A stretch of DNA of 64,000 bases from Opisthorchis felineus (lineage: Eukaryota; Platyhelminthes; Trematoda; Opisthorchiida; Opisthorchiidae), in the NCBI GenBank assembly GCA_004794785.1, contig SJOL01009883.1, positions 596,778-660,777 of the forward strand, read 5' to 3'. The notes under the pieces were generated by a model. The model was not told the origin of the DNA, ran no database searches, and saw only the letters and a program-made list of their open reading frames with translations. The position numbers and the translations under genes are program-made. Each line of letters begins with the position of its first letter. The first letter of the stretch is position 1. Below, piece by piece: positions 50,107 through 62,884 of the stretch.

Positions 50107-53100
50107 TTCATATATTCACCCACCTTTAAAACTTGCATACATCCACATTCTCGATGTAAACAAAGGTAATTAACTAAAACCTCCCACTGTAAATACTGCA
50201 GAGAGTAATCTTTCCTTTTCATCTACCTCCAAAACAGGGAACTTTCTTACACGGCCACTGTTGTTAGTACCGGCCATATTTTTCCTACTTGACATCGGAT
50301 TATGCTACATACCCATGATTTTGTGGTTATCAGGATCTACGTGATGTTTGTAGACTCATCTCTTTTAATCATCGGATCATCCACAAATAGTCGAAATACA
50401 AAGGCAGGTCCCCAACCGACCGGAATGAAGTGATTCCCCTAAAAATAACGCTGGTTTTTACCGAAGGACAAACAATGACGTCACATAATAATCAATTCCA
50501 GTCTCGTACACCAAGCAGTCTCTCGATGCTACACAGCAACCACCTCAATGCTGCCCTGCGGTAACATTCCCAGATATGTCCTTAAGTTGAAATTGTCTGT
50601 CTAAACCCATGATTTCACAAAAACAAATGAGCAATCTTCCTAGGTTGGCTAATCGCCATACTTATTAATTTTTTATGTTTGAAAAGTGCGATCCATTCAG
50701 TCCATGCTCTACTACCTATTTTAAGTAAACAGGGAAATCCCACTAACTGGAATGCCATTAGAGTCCAGCTACTTTCATAGAAAAACACTACCATGTAAGT
50801 CGTCTGCGCTGGCCTGCGATTAGGCCATCGTTTATCATAAGCTGGTCACACTAACAACCCAAGTGTTCGTATTTCCCATTAATGTATGTTGAATCTCGAT
50901 GAGGGTATAAAAAAAGCAATCAATATTACAAGCAAATGTCTGTTGCCACGTGATCACAGGTGCACAAAACTTTAACTTCCACCACAATAACAACGTTAAC
51001 AGTGCACCCGACAATCCATATGATACCAGAGCGTGGCGAGGTACCAAGAAAATTTATTACATACTTAGTGTCAGTGTGCCATTATGTGTATTTGTTTTCA
51101 CAGCACTCAGGATTCAAAAGGGTAAAATGATAAACTGACACCAACTTACCGACAATGAAGTGGAAAAACCCTATGCAGGTGAGCAGAAGCCGCCTCATTA
51201 TCATCCGTACCGGGCCATAAGGTCGTCGATCTTCGACTACAAGCCCATAAATTATTCGCGTCTGACGGGCCACGCCGTGTAAGCTGTCTGTCCAGTCGAG
51301 TGTTTCTCCTACTTAATGAAGCGCGCACATGTGTGTATACAAATAACGTGCGGTCGTGCGTGCGCCGTATGTGTTCTGGTGGCTGTCGTTTACAAGCACA
51401 GACCCACGAACGCACGCTCTGACGCACTCACTGGCTCATAGACCAGACATGTCATGCGCGATAAGGGGAACGCATTGGCAGGGCTGAGGCCTGTCAGTTT
51501 TGAGTTTGTTAGGTGGGCAACATCAAAGACCCACGATTCGGAGGGATAAACAGGCGGACGAGCAACTATGCTGTCAAGCTACATTGAGGTCAGTGGTAGC
51601 GGTGACAAGCAGAGCTGACCGTGCGAAACGCTCACTGTATCGTTTGCGACCATCCCGCAGCAGTGTCCTCATAATGTATTACAACAGCTGATCAAACTAC
51701 AAACCTTTTGAGATTCCTTATGTCCCCAAGCATTCCGACGCGGCAGATTCTGTTTATCCACCTTACTGAACTATGGCCCGTTATGGCTGGCAGCTTCACA
51801 AAATGTAACCCATCGAATCCCAGTGCAATTTTTTTCTCAAATTCCGAACACTTAGCAGGCTGAAGCAAACAGGATTCAAAAGCTACATTGCACCTTTACC
51901 CAAAATGTGCCTCTGATTTTCTGGTTTGAAGGAAATTGAGGAAAACCTTGTGTTCAAAGGTACAATGTAGTTTAGTTCTGGTTGCTACCATCAGAGAACA
52001 GAAACCCTGTGACAAGGCCCCAAAATTAGTAAGACTCATACAGCGTGCCACTGACATACGAAAAAGTGGCCCCACTCTATCACTTCATTAAAGAGAAACG
52101 GTGGATAGAGTCGAGTTGTGTTTCTGACTATATTCCGTAGGCTCACAAATTACTAGCCGTCAATGTATAATTAGCCCAGATATTATCATTCAAGCGTGCC
52201 AGTGGTGTACAGTGGGAAAAAGGAAAGAAAAAAGCCTTAAGCGCATAATATACGCAGATATGGCAGTGAACTGGCATATATGTATGCGGTATGGATCGAC
52301 ATGGACATTCTGAACAGCCTACTGCTTCAAATTCAGTCGCTGCCGAGATTACTTTAGTCAGTAGTGACGTTTCATTTTTATTTGCATTATGTTACTGCTA
52401 ATAGACAAAGGCTTTGGAAGACTACCTGTAGTCAACTGGCCCTGGTTAAATCTGGAACTCTGATGTCTACTGTTGTCTCCTTAACAGAAAAATGACAAAC
52501 TGCGCTCCCTCGAGACACAGGCTGAAGGGGGTAGTCCCCTCAAGCTGAAAGCGATTTTGTAGCTTTTATACCGGTGTATTTAATGGGGGTCACTCGCCTA
52601 ATGATCCCGTTGGTTTTTGAAATGAGATTTATAATATCTGCTTCCACGATCGGTAAAAGGATCGACCGAGGACCATAAACGGCCATTCATGTTGGTTTGT
52701 TCGGGCACCTTGAACCACTGGATGATAGATCAATTCCTCCTTGGTCCCAGTCACATAGGTGTTTCGGGTACAGTGAGACAAACCGGAAGACAATCATTCC
52801 GGAATTTAAACATAATGGTAAAGCTACCCAGTAGTGCAACCTTTTTCACAGACCACCTGCCACTAGAGTACACGTACAGCGTGGTAACACTTCCCAATGG
52901 TAATTCTGAGCGACATCTTGCTACTTTGTCAAACCTGCTGATGTGAGGACTATTCCAGGTCTGTCAAGCCACACAACATGGACTTTAACGGTTTGCTCTT
53001 TTGATCACACCAAGGTAGATCTTTCGTATGTTTCATTCGATCCGTTCATGGCGGCGTTGTACTACCTAGCAGCGCTTTTAGTCAGCATGCAGCTGCAGTT

Positions 53101-54565
53101 GACTGAACACTGCTACCAAACGAGTCGATCGAACTTTCCAGAAACACGTGACAGTTGCAGGCGACTGTAAGTAAGTGTCATTGTGTTTAAAAGCATGCGC
53201 TTCCTGACATTGTGAATAATACAAGATCTTCAAAGGACTGAAGGTAAACTGGAAAAGCATCCGTTTATACAAAGTCCCGATAAAATTGTTCATCCCACGT
53301 TTTTTGTCACACTACAGAGCCGGAAGATTTTTTGCATTTGTAAGCACAAATTAGTTTGGGTTTTGGCGACCGATTAAGGGACCTAATGAATCCGATTTGA
53401 GATGACTCGAGGATGGCCATTTAAAGATGCGCGTGGATTGTTTTGGAAGGTCAAAATGGACAGTTATCAAAGGAACAAGTTACATAAGCAACCAGAAAAT
53501 ATTGGTAGCATGAGGAAATCGTGAAATTTTTAATCAAGCTTCATTCAATGAGTGCGGGAGATGTGTGAATAGTCTTGCGGTGAACAAAAGGGTTAGGTAC
53601 TGAAAAATAATGGCTAAACATTCAAGCGTCATTTGGTTGAAATTCACAAACGAATATTATGGGGAGCTGGTCACCTAAAGCCTTTTTTCTTTAAGTTAGG
53701 AAGTAAGAGGAACCCAGTTATTCCAGCGGATGAAACAATAGGACATTAATAAATCACTTTCCTGTATGGAGCACATTGTTTTGCGGTTATATCATTGTGG
53801 AGTAACTGCCTCTACAACGAAATTGCGCATTTGTTGGTATTTAAAAATGGACTAGAGGGGGTACGAATTAGTCGCTACATTTTCAATATCAGAACACTAC
53901 ACAGCACATTTGAACCAGCTAATAAACTACATAGTTATGTTTACCTCAGTTAACCACCTATGTTGGACAGGGGCGGTATGGAGAGGATTCAAATGTCTAG
54001 GTGGCCTGACCGCGGTAAGTCGACTGAGTAAGAGCATTTTACTTAACTCTCTACTAAAAACAAGGTGATAAACCTACCATCAATGAAGAAGGTGATATCC
54101 ACAGTTGGTTTGAGTGCGGTGTCATTCAACTGCTGATCAGCTCCATGAAAAAAAAATAAAGTAAATACCAAAGAGACTCTGAACTTCCAAATTCCTGTAG
54201 GAGAACAGTAGACAGCTGGATAAAGTGCCAAGTATAAACTTCACGAAATAAAATAGTGGAAAAAAAGGGACAGGCCTACTGTAAAGGATCACCTAGCCTG
54301 AAATGTACGCTAGTCGTAGGATCTGCTACTTGTCTCACGAAAAGCAATAAATCGCCGTTTACTTTTGTTATATCACCATGCTACCCCGATACAATCTTGC
54401 CACTATTCTATATAAACCGACGCGAAATCTGACAGGGATCGAAGCGCATCCCCCAGCACCTTGTTTGGTTCATTATTTTTTCTCAGAATTTCCACTTTTA
54501 GATAACAAACCAATCTGTAATCAAAAAATCGGCCGATCCTGCCAACTGGCAACTGGCGTGAAAAT
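50101..54565. other. Unassigned intergenic sequence
   Basis: A relatively GC-rich patch at about 51180-51700 holds open frames on both strands (51146-51427 minus, 51500-51691 plus) with many Arg codons but no domain. A weak minus-strand tRNA-like match lies around 53980-54035. Nothing else was recognised. Confidence 0.35.
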
Positions 54566-54569
54566 TCAA

Positions 54570-54775
54570 AGATGACCAGCTTGCGCTGGTGCGGTAGAGG
54601 TAACAAGCTTGCCTGGTGTGTTCAGTGTTCGGAGTTCAAACCCGAACAAGGTCAAGATATGCTGGGCTGACGAGCTCTAATAAGAGTGAAATTCGAGTGC
54701 ACTGCTTCTCCTCTGGTGTGGACTAGCCAGAATAATCGGGCCAGGACAAGAGGGCGACTGTTCAAAAGAGAGCGA
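54570..54775 (+). repeat. tRNA-derived SINE, copy B
   Basis: An A-box-like CTGGTGCGGTAGAGG (54586-54600) and B box GAGTTCAAACCC (54632-54643) form the head. The body aligns with copy A at 34910-35035 (GCTCTAATAAGAGTGAAAT, CTCTGGTGTGGACTA, GGACAAGAGGGCGACTG). Copy B keeps the better pol III promoter of the two. No terminal duplications were identified. Confidence 0.75.
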
Positions 54776-54789
54776 TGTGAGCTTGAATT

Positions 54790-57004
54790 CTACAATTCCC
54801 GCAACCACCAAGAATCAAGTGAGCGTTACCGACCATGAAATCTGACACACCTCTAGTCTGCACAATGCCGCGGTGTCTATAGATGGCGAAAGTTCATTAG
54901 ACAGAGTCATTTCTTTACGCCTGAACATCTTCAAACATCTATTGTTCTTTACGTGGACCACAAGGCTGGTTTTGCTCAGATATAATCCTTAGCATTCACT
55001 GAGTCCATAGCTCTCCGACGTCTTGCAATAACGCCCATGTTTAGGGCTCATTTCAGTCTTGGCAGAGTTTCATTTATGGAAGTTACGTTACTGAATTACA
55101 TTTGCTTCTTGAAGCAAGCAAGTAGTTATTGGTTTAGTTGGACAGGAATCAAATTCTTTTGTGATCTAAATTGCTTGTCATTTGTATACATGCTTGATGT
55201 GCTCATCTTTTCTAGTTTTAGAAAGAATTCACAAAAATTCTCATTTTCTAACTTACTTTGAACAGTGGGCCTAACCATTTTGGCTTTAGGCGTTGCTTTG
55301 TGCAACGCAATATTTTTTGTACCGTCGGAATCTCAACAGTATATGTGAAAATATTTTGCTTCAGCTGCTTTGTGATAAAAAACACCATCCCGCAGGACTT
55401 GTTCCCTCATACTGTCATTCAAACTTGAATAAGATCGTAATGTTAGTTTGTCCTAGGTTAATTTGTCTGCACATCCGATCAAAGCAAGCTTTTTGACGTG
55501 AACAGCTAGAACCAAACTGCAAAGCAGTCGGACTTCCTAATTTTGGTGTGACCATGAATAAAATTGGCTGAGTAACCAATACTTGGAACGTAGAACTTTA
55601 TGCTACATCTTCACATTTTCCTATGATAACCTGGTCGTGTCCGCAAAGAATAAAACCAGCTGGCAAAAACAGCTGAAAGCTATGATGAGCTGCATTAAGA
55701 GGCTGTACTAACTCCGTTAACACTCAGTGGACCAACTTTGCATAAGGCAGATAGCTATTTTTGGAGTACGCTACCACAGCTTCGCCCAAGTTAAATAATT
55801 ATCCACAACGTATTTTATATATGTATCTTTTAAGACGCCACAAAATCCAATCACTTTTAATTAAGAAATCACCGAAGCGTTTTCATCAGGCCACCACTTG
55901 TTTGCATGTTTGGTATATGGGACCGACACAATGGTTCTCAGGTATTCGGTTGTGTGTTTACTAAACCCCACAGTGTATTTCTTCCTTCATGATTCTTTTT
56001 TGTTCAAAGGGTTCATTTAACTAAAGAAACTTGTATATAAATTATTTGTAAGCCAAAAAACACTGCGTAAAGTTGGGCAGACACGTGTATAAATGTTATA
56101 CGAAAGTTGGCATGAAAGTGTTGCTATTAGAACCTGCCACAAAGCAGTCTACTCCCTTTTTTGTGTCGTCACCAAAGGTGCACGATGGAATTGTCATTAA
56201 CTGGTCAGTTATATCTGAGGTCGGTTGCCTTACTTGGAGCAGAGTAATCACTGATTACCGCATGAAAGCAAATTGCCACTCTATATAAGGTAATAAATCA
56301 ATTTTTGGAACAATTAGCTTCAGATCAAATCAAAATTACACGTAATAACAAGCATTAACGTTGAGCAAAAAGACTTCTTTGTACAACTGTGTAAAATCGT
56401 AAATTCATTTGGGATAATTTGGTCAGTCCTGCTTGTTGCCATAAAATTTTATGAATCATTGGCTCACTAATAAGTCTATTAATTTAATGTATACGTGCCT
56501 CAATAACCGGAAATCACACAATCGCGTTAAGGCCGGGCAGTATGAGTCCTAACAACCATTATTTGCTTTGCACAGATGAGCCTAGCAGTGCAAACAAAGG
56601 AATTGGTGCTACCCGCCTGTTGAAGATGAGTCTATACAATTTTTTCTGGCTCACCAAAAGCCTACCGGATGCATGTATTCCCTCTGCTTTTTTGATTCCG
56701 CTTTTAATCTTTTGCCGAGACTGGGTGAGCAACTTGGTTTTACCGACTCTGTCGTTTTTGGATGGCGTAATGTGTTATCAGGACCTTCAGTGGTCACAAT
56801 GTAAGTATACAGCTGATGGAGAGCCATACATGGGGAACTAATCACGATTCCTAAATTTTCTAGGCATTTGAAAACGTTTCCATATTGTGATCCATTAGAA
56901 CTGTCTAGCAGTAGAACAGTGAAGGAGGAAATAATAACGTGACGTACGTTATCGGCTCTAGTGAGCTGCTTTTCCGTTTCTAATGACTGACGTGCAAAAA
57001 CGCA

Positions 57005-57005
<1 letters not shown>
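54790..57005. other. Unassigned intergenic sequence
   Basis: Open frames up to 99 codons (56542-56841) are present without domains. Nothing else was recognised. Confidence 0.4.

Positions 57006-57036
<31 letters not shown>
57006..57036 (+). repeat. (TA)n microsatellite
   Basis: About 15 uninterrupted TA units. Confidence 0.95.
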
Positions 57037-57038
<2 letters not shown>

Positions 57039-59040
57039 CATGCGCAGACATTTTCTAATCGGTAAATTGATGAACACATTCAGGGCTTGTAAAATGAAAG
57101 ATGTGTGAAGTGTATCATGGATAAAGGCAGCATGGCCGTTTGTCTGGCACAACACAAAATTGTAAGGTACGCACCTTAACAGTAGCATTCTTCATCATGG
57201 GTGATATTGGTTCATTTATCTGGAAAATTTTCCTGCCAAAATCATTCTCTAAGAAACAGGAAAATCACCTGACTCTGTAGTATTAGAGTGAATCTTAATC
57301 TATGAAACCGAGCACGCTAATGTGCACAGGTACACAGAAAGAAAAACTTGAAAAACTTGCAATCCACATTTTAGAACGGGGCTACTTCCCACGTTTGTTT
57401 GGCAGCATTAGTTGCAAAGGTGCGAACCAATATATTGAAGCTACTAGTTGCCAGCTGAAAATGCACGACACTCGTTTACAGTTGTTTGAGTTGCTGATAA
57501 GGGATTAATGCTGTATAAAATGCGGTTAATTACAAGCAACACTCTGCGAATTATCGGGTATCATATAACCTGGGCACAAATGATGGGTGGAAGCTTTTAG
57601 ATATGCGGAACCTTATATTGAGGATGGGAAGTTGAGTAACTCCCTGCCCATCAAATCGGGAAGTAACACCAAAAAATTCCTATCAGTTCAGCCACATTTC
57701 TGATGTATATTTAAAGTGACTTGCTCTGTTTTATATAAAAATCTGTTCCAAATCACTGTAGCTTTTAGAAGTCCAGTAAATTCTTATGCCGGAATTTACT
57801 AAGTTTGCACCTCTCTTGACGTGCATTAGTTACTCTCGTCACACTAGTCTTGTGGAAGTGGTCATCTGTTATAACTGCTTCTCGTAGATGTAGAGTCATG
57901 GGTGCATGGACACTAAAAATAAGGAATTTTCGTACATAGAATACAGAATAATTTTTTGTTGGCTTCTGGAATTCTAGGCATTAGTGATTAAGGAATCCGT
58001 TTAAAGTGACTGACGTATACTCACTATCTAAATAATAGAGGCATTCTCCTTAGCAAATGGATGTATCTTCAAAGCCCAATGGGCTGTTGTCCTGGAAAGT
58101 TGTCGCTTGAGTTTTTATTCATGATCGGATCACGTAAACTGAATGTTTTGCGGAAGAATGTTTGCGCTATATGTCATCTAAGTGTGAGCTACCCACAGCA
58201 GCTCGCGGCCGAACGGTTAGATCTTCAGTTGATAGCCTGCAGTTCATGTGTTAGATTCTCCGGTGATTGGTGAGGCTTGCACTGCTGATCATTTTTATCA
58301 AGGATGGAACGGATGAACAAGGGTTCTCTGCCTTTCAGCGTAGAGGAACTTTAATCTCAAGATGGAATTCCAGCTGAATCCCTAAATTACTCAATTCCTT
58401 TCAGATAGCTACGTTTGTCGCCGAAATTTATTGTACTTCGAATGTATGGACGCTAAAAAATCCAACTTATTCTTTTTTTATAACAAAAGCCTAGGCAGAT
58501 TTCGCCATCTCCAGGCAGCTTTGGTATTTGCTGGACTTTTCTCCATGTATGTAAAGTGTAATAAAATCAACATTTCTTTGCGAATCGTTAACTAGGCCAA
58601 GCAGTTGAGGACATTCTAGGTGAGAGCACAAGAGCTTCCAAATATATATTGGACTCCACTAAGAAAAATCAAGTTGATACTGAGTAAAGTGAAGCTTCCC
58701 AAATGAAACAATATCTCCGCAGTTGCTGGGCTTTGACATTCTGTCACGTTGGTCACATGATATTCTGCATCAAAACGTCTCAGATGGCGGTCTGCATCAC
58801 AAGGCTGCGTTTCGCAGTTTTATGAGTGTGGTAAAATCCGCCAAGTCAGGACACATCATGATAACGCATGAAAAATAAGTACGAGTGAACGTATGTATGA
58901 ACATAAAATAACGTATGAAAGACCCTAACATTAACTAATCCCTTTGGAAACTCATAATTCCCCTAACGTTAGCCTTCAAGCAACCCACGATAAAGTTATG
59001 AAATTTAACAAGCACGAGTCAGTCTTTGCATAAATGGGAC
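57037..59040. other. Unassigned intergenic sequence
   Basis: Short open frames only. A tRNA-like GCGGCCGAACGGTTAGATC near 58204 lacks a usable B box. Confidence 0.4.
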
Positions 59041-59640
59041 CCTCATCATCACTCATCATCATTGACAGCAAAATTGGCTGAGAACACTGGGGCTTCACTG
59101 CCCTAGGGCCATGTCAGTTTATGTAAATAAAGCCCTATAATAGAAAGAAGAAAGAAAAGGGACTGGGAGGGAGATCCACTCCTAGCTAACAACAAACATC
59201 CGAGATTCTCACACGTCCAGCCCATAATCGAACGATCTCGATAGAACCTGGCAACATGAAACTCAGTGACACCGGTTAGCCGCCATAATGTTCAGTGTCT
59301 CAAGCCAGGCACTGGCAGGGTCACCTGAACTCCATTCTGGAAGGCAAACGTCACCAACGGCACCCAAATGGTTTTTAACATCTTTCAGTCCCTTCTGTCA
59401 TGTCAGATTCTGTCCAAATTTCCGCTACTCCAAATCAGGCATGAACAACAGTGCTCGTCTCGGCAGTTGGCAAATCTGCACACGTAACACATGGCCCAGC
59501 CAACTTAGCTTGTGGTGATGGACGCATTTTTTCAAGTGAACTACCATCTACTTCACCAATAATCCGGCTTATGATCACCGCATCTCGACTTCATCATGGC
59601 CAGGTTGATCAGTAAGATTCCAGCTAGTATGTGTTGAGAC
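59041..59640 (-). mobile_element. RTE-like LINE, 5'-truncated copy A (RT C-terminus and 3' end)
   Basis: Minus-strand translation across a few stops and shifts gives LSWLGHVLRVQICQLPRRAL, then VKNHLGAVGDVCLPEWSSG and SAWLETLNIMAANRCH. This is the conserved C-terminal block downstream of many APE-type LINE reverse transcriptases. The 3' untranslated part (ATAGGGCTTTATTTACATAA, ACTGACATGG) is shared with copy B. The element ends in GATGATGAGTGATGATGAGG (reverse complement of 59041-59060), a GATGAT-type tail as seen in RTE elements. The catalytic RT and endonuclease are absent through 5' truncation, so it is inactive. Confidence 0.8.
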
Positions 59641-59649
59641 AAATTGATT

Positions 59650-60370
59650 AAATTAGTAGGGGCGTGGAGGTGGACACAAACATTAAATATAGCGTCATGT
59701 GGAGGAAGTTCGGATCTGAACTGATCGCTATTGGAATAGGTGTTTTGGAGTGTTCACACATTGCATTGCTCTTTCTATAAGTCCGTTCAGTCCGTCGCGG
59801 CTTCGAGTTTAGATAGCCCCCTTATGCTAATTCTCGCTAGTGTACAGGTGTAGAACCTGAAAGTTCAGAGCTACTTTTCATTGCAGCGAATGGAACCTTT
59901 CCTATTTCCCCTAGGTTTGCAAGATGCACCGCAATTGGTGGTCACGGGTTCGGCAGAGGTTCTTCGAACCTTTGACCCGGGATGGTGTGATCTATCAGTC
60001 GTTCCGGTTTGGCCAAATGGAAATCGAGAAATCAGGCAACACATAACCTAAGATGAAACCAGCGCTGCGGAAACCCACAGACCTATAAGTCGATAGGTTT
60101 GAGAAATCGTCCTACAGCAAGCAAACTAGGGCTACGATCACACAGTCAGCAACGCTCAGCTGTTTTTATCAGCATTGCAGCTTAAAACAAACGGCAACTT
60201 CGAACAAAGATCGATCAACCCTAAGGTCGCAGAGCCTATGAGATATGTTTACGTTTTACTGACTGTTATGTCTCTCCAGTAATAAGACAGTAGAAAGGGA
60301 TAAGTCGTTGTCCCTCTTGCTGTATCCTCCCGTTGAGGTTTCGACAGCTGAACCTTTGATGCCAGAGGCC
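59650..60370. other. Unassigned sequence between LINE copies
   Basis: I recognise no coding sequence. A perfect inverted repeat GGTTCTTCGAACC occurs near 59957-59970. The interval may belong to other repeats. Confidence 0.35.
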
Positions 60371-60379
60371 TTGTTACAA

Positions 60380-60480
60380 ATGGAGTCAAACTAAGGCCCT
60401 GGTTCAAACCACATTGGCCAAAAGTGCTCTTTCTGAAGATAGACACCACTACCAACTGACCCCATTTGTCTCCTTCTCAA
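60380..60480 (-). repeat. tRNA-derived SINE-like unit
   Basis: On the minus strand GGGGTCAGTTGGTAGTGGTG (60445-60464) matches an A box and GGTTTGAACC (60401-60410) a B box, with tRNA-like spacing. Its 3' body continues toward 60250 with no matching copy found. It lies just beyond the 3' end of LINE copy B. Confidence 0.5.
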
Positions 60481-60879
60481 ATTAGAAGCCAATAGGTTAG
60501 GAATTAACTGCCGTCCTTGAACAGAAGGTAACAGGAACAGGTGCATACATTCGGGCACTTCCGAGATTGAATCGGCTTCATATCCAAAGTTCACTTTTCC
60601 GTCAAAGGCACATGGTCCGGATTGAAAGCAGCAGGTGGCCACAAACATTGGCATCATTCATAGCAACACTATATAAGAACACAGCCGCTTCACTCCGTAA
60701 ACCGATGTCAGTTTATTTTAACAATGCCTTATAATGGTAGGGAGAAATAAAATGGTGCAGGAAATGGGACATGGAACTAGCTTACCATAGGCATAAGAGA
60801 TGCGTGCACCTCCATAACTCAGTCAGACAATATGGAGAGAAGCTGACAGCATAAGGATTACTGACGTCGGTTAGCAACC

Positions 60880-61700
60880 GTAGAGTTCAGTTTTTTTCGG
60901 CCAAGCACAAAGACAGCAATGTGAGCCCCATTTCTAAACGCGAACAGCACCTAAACTTTGCGTGACATTCTTCATTCTCTTCTGTCATGTCAGATTCTGT
61001 CCATCTCTAGGTTTCTGCCACTCCGAATTGGACACGAAAAACAGAGCTCGTCTCAACATAGCCAAACCACTTTTGCATACAGTACCGGATGCATTCTTTC
61101 AGTAGAATACCGCCCGCTTCACCAGTAACCCGTCTTCTGATAACTTCATTCCAAATTTGCTGATTTCTGCCGATTCCATTTATAGTTCTGAGGCATTGGT
61201 GGTGATAGACCTGAAGATATCTCACAATTTCCACCTAAAGTGATCAGGTCTTGCAGCCATACAGCAATACAACCCGCACTCTAGTCTGATATGCGTGTCC
61301 TTTGAGACGCAGCGATGTGACTTTTTTGATGACACAATTGGAGCAAATTAGCAGGTGCAAATCTGGCCTTTGAGATCCGTGCGCTGACTTCACTTGTCAT
61401 ACTATGCGCAGAGTTAATGCAACTTCTGAGGTGCGTATAGCGTTTCACAACCTTCAGCGTTAATTTTTGAATTATTAGAGGAATGTCCATTGACTTTGTG
61501 TCCAGCGGCATGACTTTACACCTTATTGGCGAGAAACACGCCGAAGAACTGGATGACCTTGGTCAGCTTTTCCAGTAACGCTTACGCTTCCTCCTGTTCT
61601 TCACAAATGAGAACAATGTCTTTTACATATTCCAAGTAGACAAGGTCTTCGCGCGGAGCGATCTGAACGACGGTGTTTTGGAGTTTGCCTCATTACTTCA
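60880..61700 (-). pseudogene. LINE RT, catalytic region to C-terminus
   Basis: The minus strand gives VYLEYVKDIVLICEEQEEA, where LEYADDIVLI-type sequence is expected; codons at 61618-61629 read YVKD, so the first catalytic Asp is Lys. Next come EKLTKVIQFFGVF, KVVKRYTHLRSCI with TSEVSARISKARFA (thumb block), VLLYGCKT and VYHHQCLRTINGIGRN. Several stops and frame changes intervene. The substitution in the active site and the upstream deletion make it catalytically dead. Confidence 0.82.
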
Positions 61701-61759
61701 ATAATGACTACACTAAATAAAATGGAAATATGACATAATTGTCGAGAATCCTGCTGAGT

Positions 61760-62150
61760 TACTGCAAGCGGCCAGTTGAACTGTTTTTGAAACTATTCAA
61801 CCTAACCATTCTGCGTTCTTTTGTGGAGGTCAGTGCTGGTTTCGCTTCCCGGAGGCCTCTGGGCCCGTTGCGCCTATCAGCTGGAGCAGATTGCGCACAT
61901 TTCCAGATGTTCTCGCCTACTCCATCTCTTCAGGTTTCTTGATCCACCAAGAGTCTCGATCTGCGCAGATACCCTTTTTCATCTGAAGTTGCAAAGGTAC
62001 TCTATCAGTATCGTGCTCTCTGCCAGGAGCAATACTTGTCCGATGTTCGAGCAATTTTAGCATGTTTCTCGAGCTCCAGTGCTTAGACCTATTCGGTTGC
62101 GCCGTTCTACAAGCGGGACGCCTGGCATCCTTTATGGTTGCGGGCAATAC
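61760..62150 (-). pseudogene. LINE linker between endonuclease and RT
   Basis: The frame includes DRDSWWIKKPEEMEx, followed by NLLQLIGATGPE, typical of the segment between APE endonuclease and RT in this LINE type. A VQLAAC-like stretch corresponds to the region just before RT. Sequence then jumps near 61700-61740 directly to the RT catalytic region. Confidence 0.65.
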
Positions 62151-62189
62151 CTTTCACTAAGACTCAACACAAGAAGACGTGTCGTCTGG

Positions 62190-62880
62190 AAGGGACTTCA
62201 ATAGGTAGTTCTGTCGGAGGTTGGATTGCATGAGGAAGGCTCATCATATGGCCAAGTAGTTTCAGTTGCTTCGGAACGGTCTGCGGTCATCACCTGCAGC
62301 AGACGTTCACTGTTGTCCGTGCTTCTCGATTTCACTCCTTGGCGACTACCCCATTTAACCTCAGGAGCTCTAAGCCTACCTACTTGCACATTCATATCCC
62401 AGGCAACCACAACAATACATGAGCTCTTAGCCCGCTGCAATATGGCGCTTTATAAGCGTCGTAAAAGCTGCCTTTGAGAGCATCAGAGCTACAATTTGTT
62501 GAAGAGTAAGCAGATACAGTGAAAAGGCAGTGACTATCGGCGCGTGTACGGGTTACTCTCACATACGTCAAACGAACCGCATAGAGTAAACTATCAACGG
62601 GTAACCATTCAACTGGAGACCCTTCAATTCGACGGCTTAGAACAATACCAACCTCATCAGAACCAGCAGCAGCGGCTTCCGGACCATCAGAAGATGTCTT
62701 TTCAACAACCGCACTTGAGTCTTAAATCCTAGTTTAAGACAGACAGCACACATTAATAGAAAACCATTCTAGCATACATGGAAGAGCAGTCTGCTGGCCG
62801 GTTTGTCTCAGAGTGCGGACTTTAAAGATTGCCAGATTGCCGTAGAGTCTACGGCCTATGAGCCAAGTTAACCGCAGGTA
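62190..62880 (-). pseudogene. LINE APE-type endonuclease
   Basis: On the minus strand LAIFKVRTLRQTGQQTAL (about 62860-62785) starts the domain, followed by SINVCCLS and TRI. The codon where the metal-binding Glu is expected is TAA (62734-62736), with a second stop at 62722-62724. Downstream are EVGIVLSRRIEGSPVEWLPV, VSAYSSTNCSSDALKGSFYD and IVVVAWDMNVQVGRL, the last carrying the Asp-Asn pair of the AP-endonuclease fold. The enzyme would nick target DNA for target-primed reverse transcription. The lost Glu, stops and at least one frameshift rule out function. Confidence 0.8.
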
Positions 62881-62884
62881 TTGT

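Larger units (their letters stand above)
60640..62880 (-). mobile_element. RTE-like LINE, copy B with internal RT deletion
   Basis: Read on the minus strand the element runs endonuclease (62880-62190), linker (62150-61760), then RT from the catalytic region to the C-terminus (61700-60880), then 3' untranslated sequence shared with copy A (to about 60640). Roughly 150 codons of RT fingers and palm between the linker and the YADD region are missing. Stops and shifts break every domain. The family is an APE-endonuclease, RNase H-less LINE, most like RTE by its C-terminal block and tail. Naming the clade is inference. Confidence 0.82.

Noticed and set aside
53950..54040. Minus-strand tRNA-derived unit with ATTTGAATCC
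   Set aside because: The B-box-like word is present, but the A box is too weak and no related copy was found.
56651..57079. 142-codon minus-strand open frame
   Set aside because: It crosses a TA microsatellite that gives an Ile-Tyr run, overlaps a plus-strand frame and has no domain.
58200..58275. tRNA gene at GCGGCCGAACGGTTAGATC
   Set aside because: The A-box-like start is not followed by a usable B box, and no cloverleaf can be drawn.
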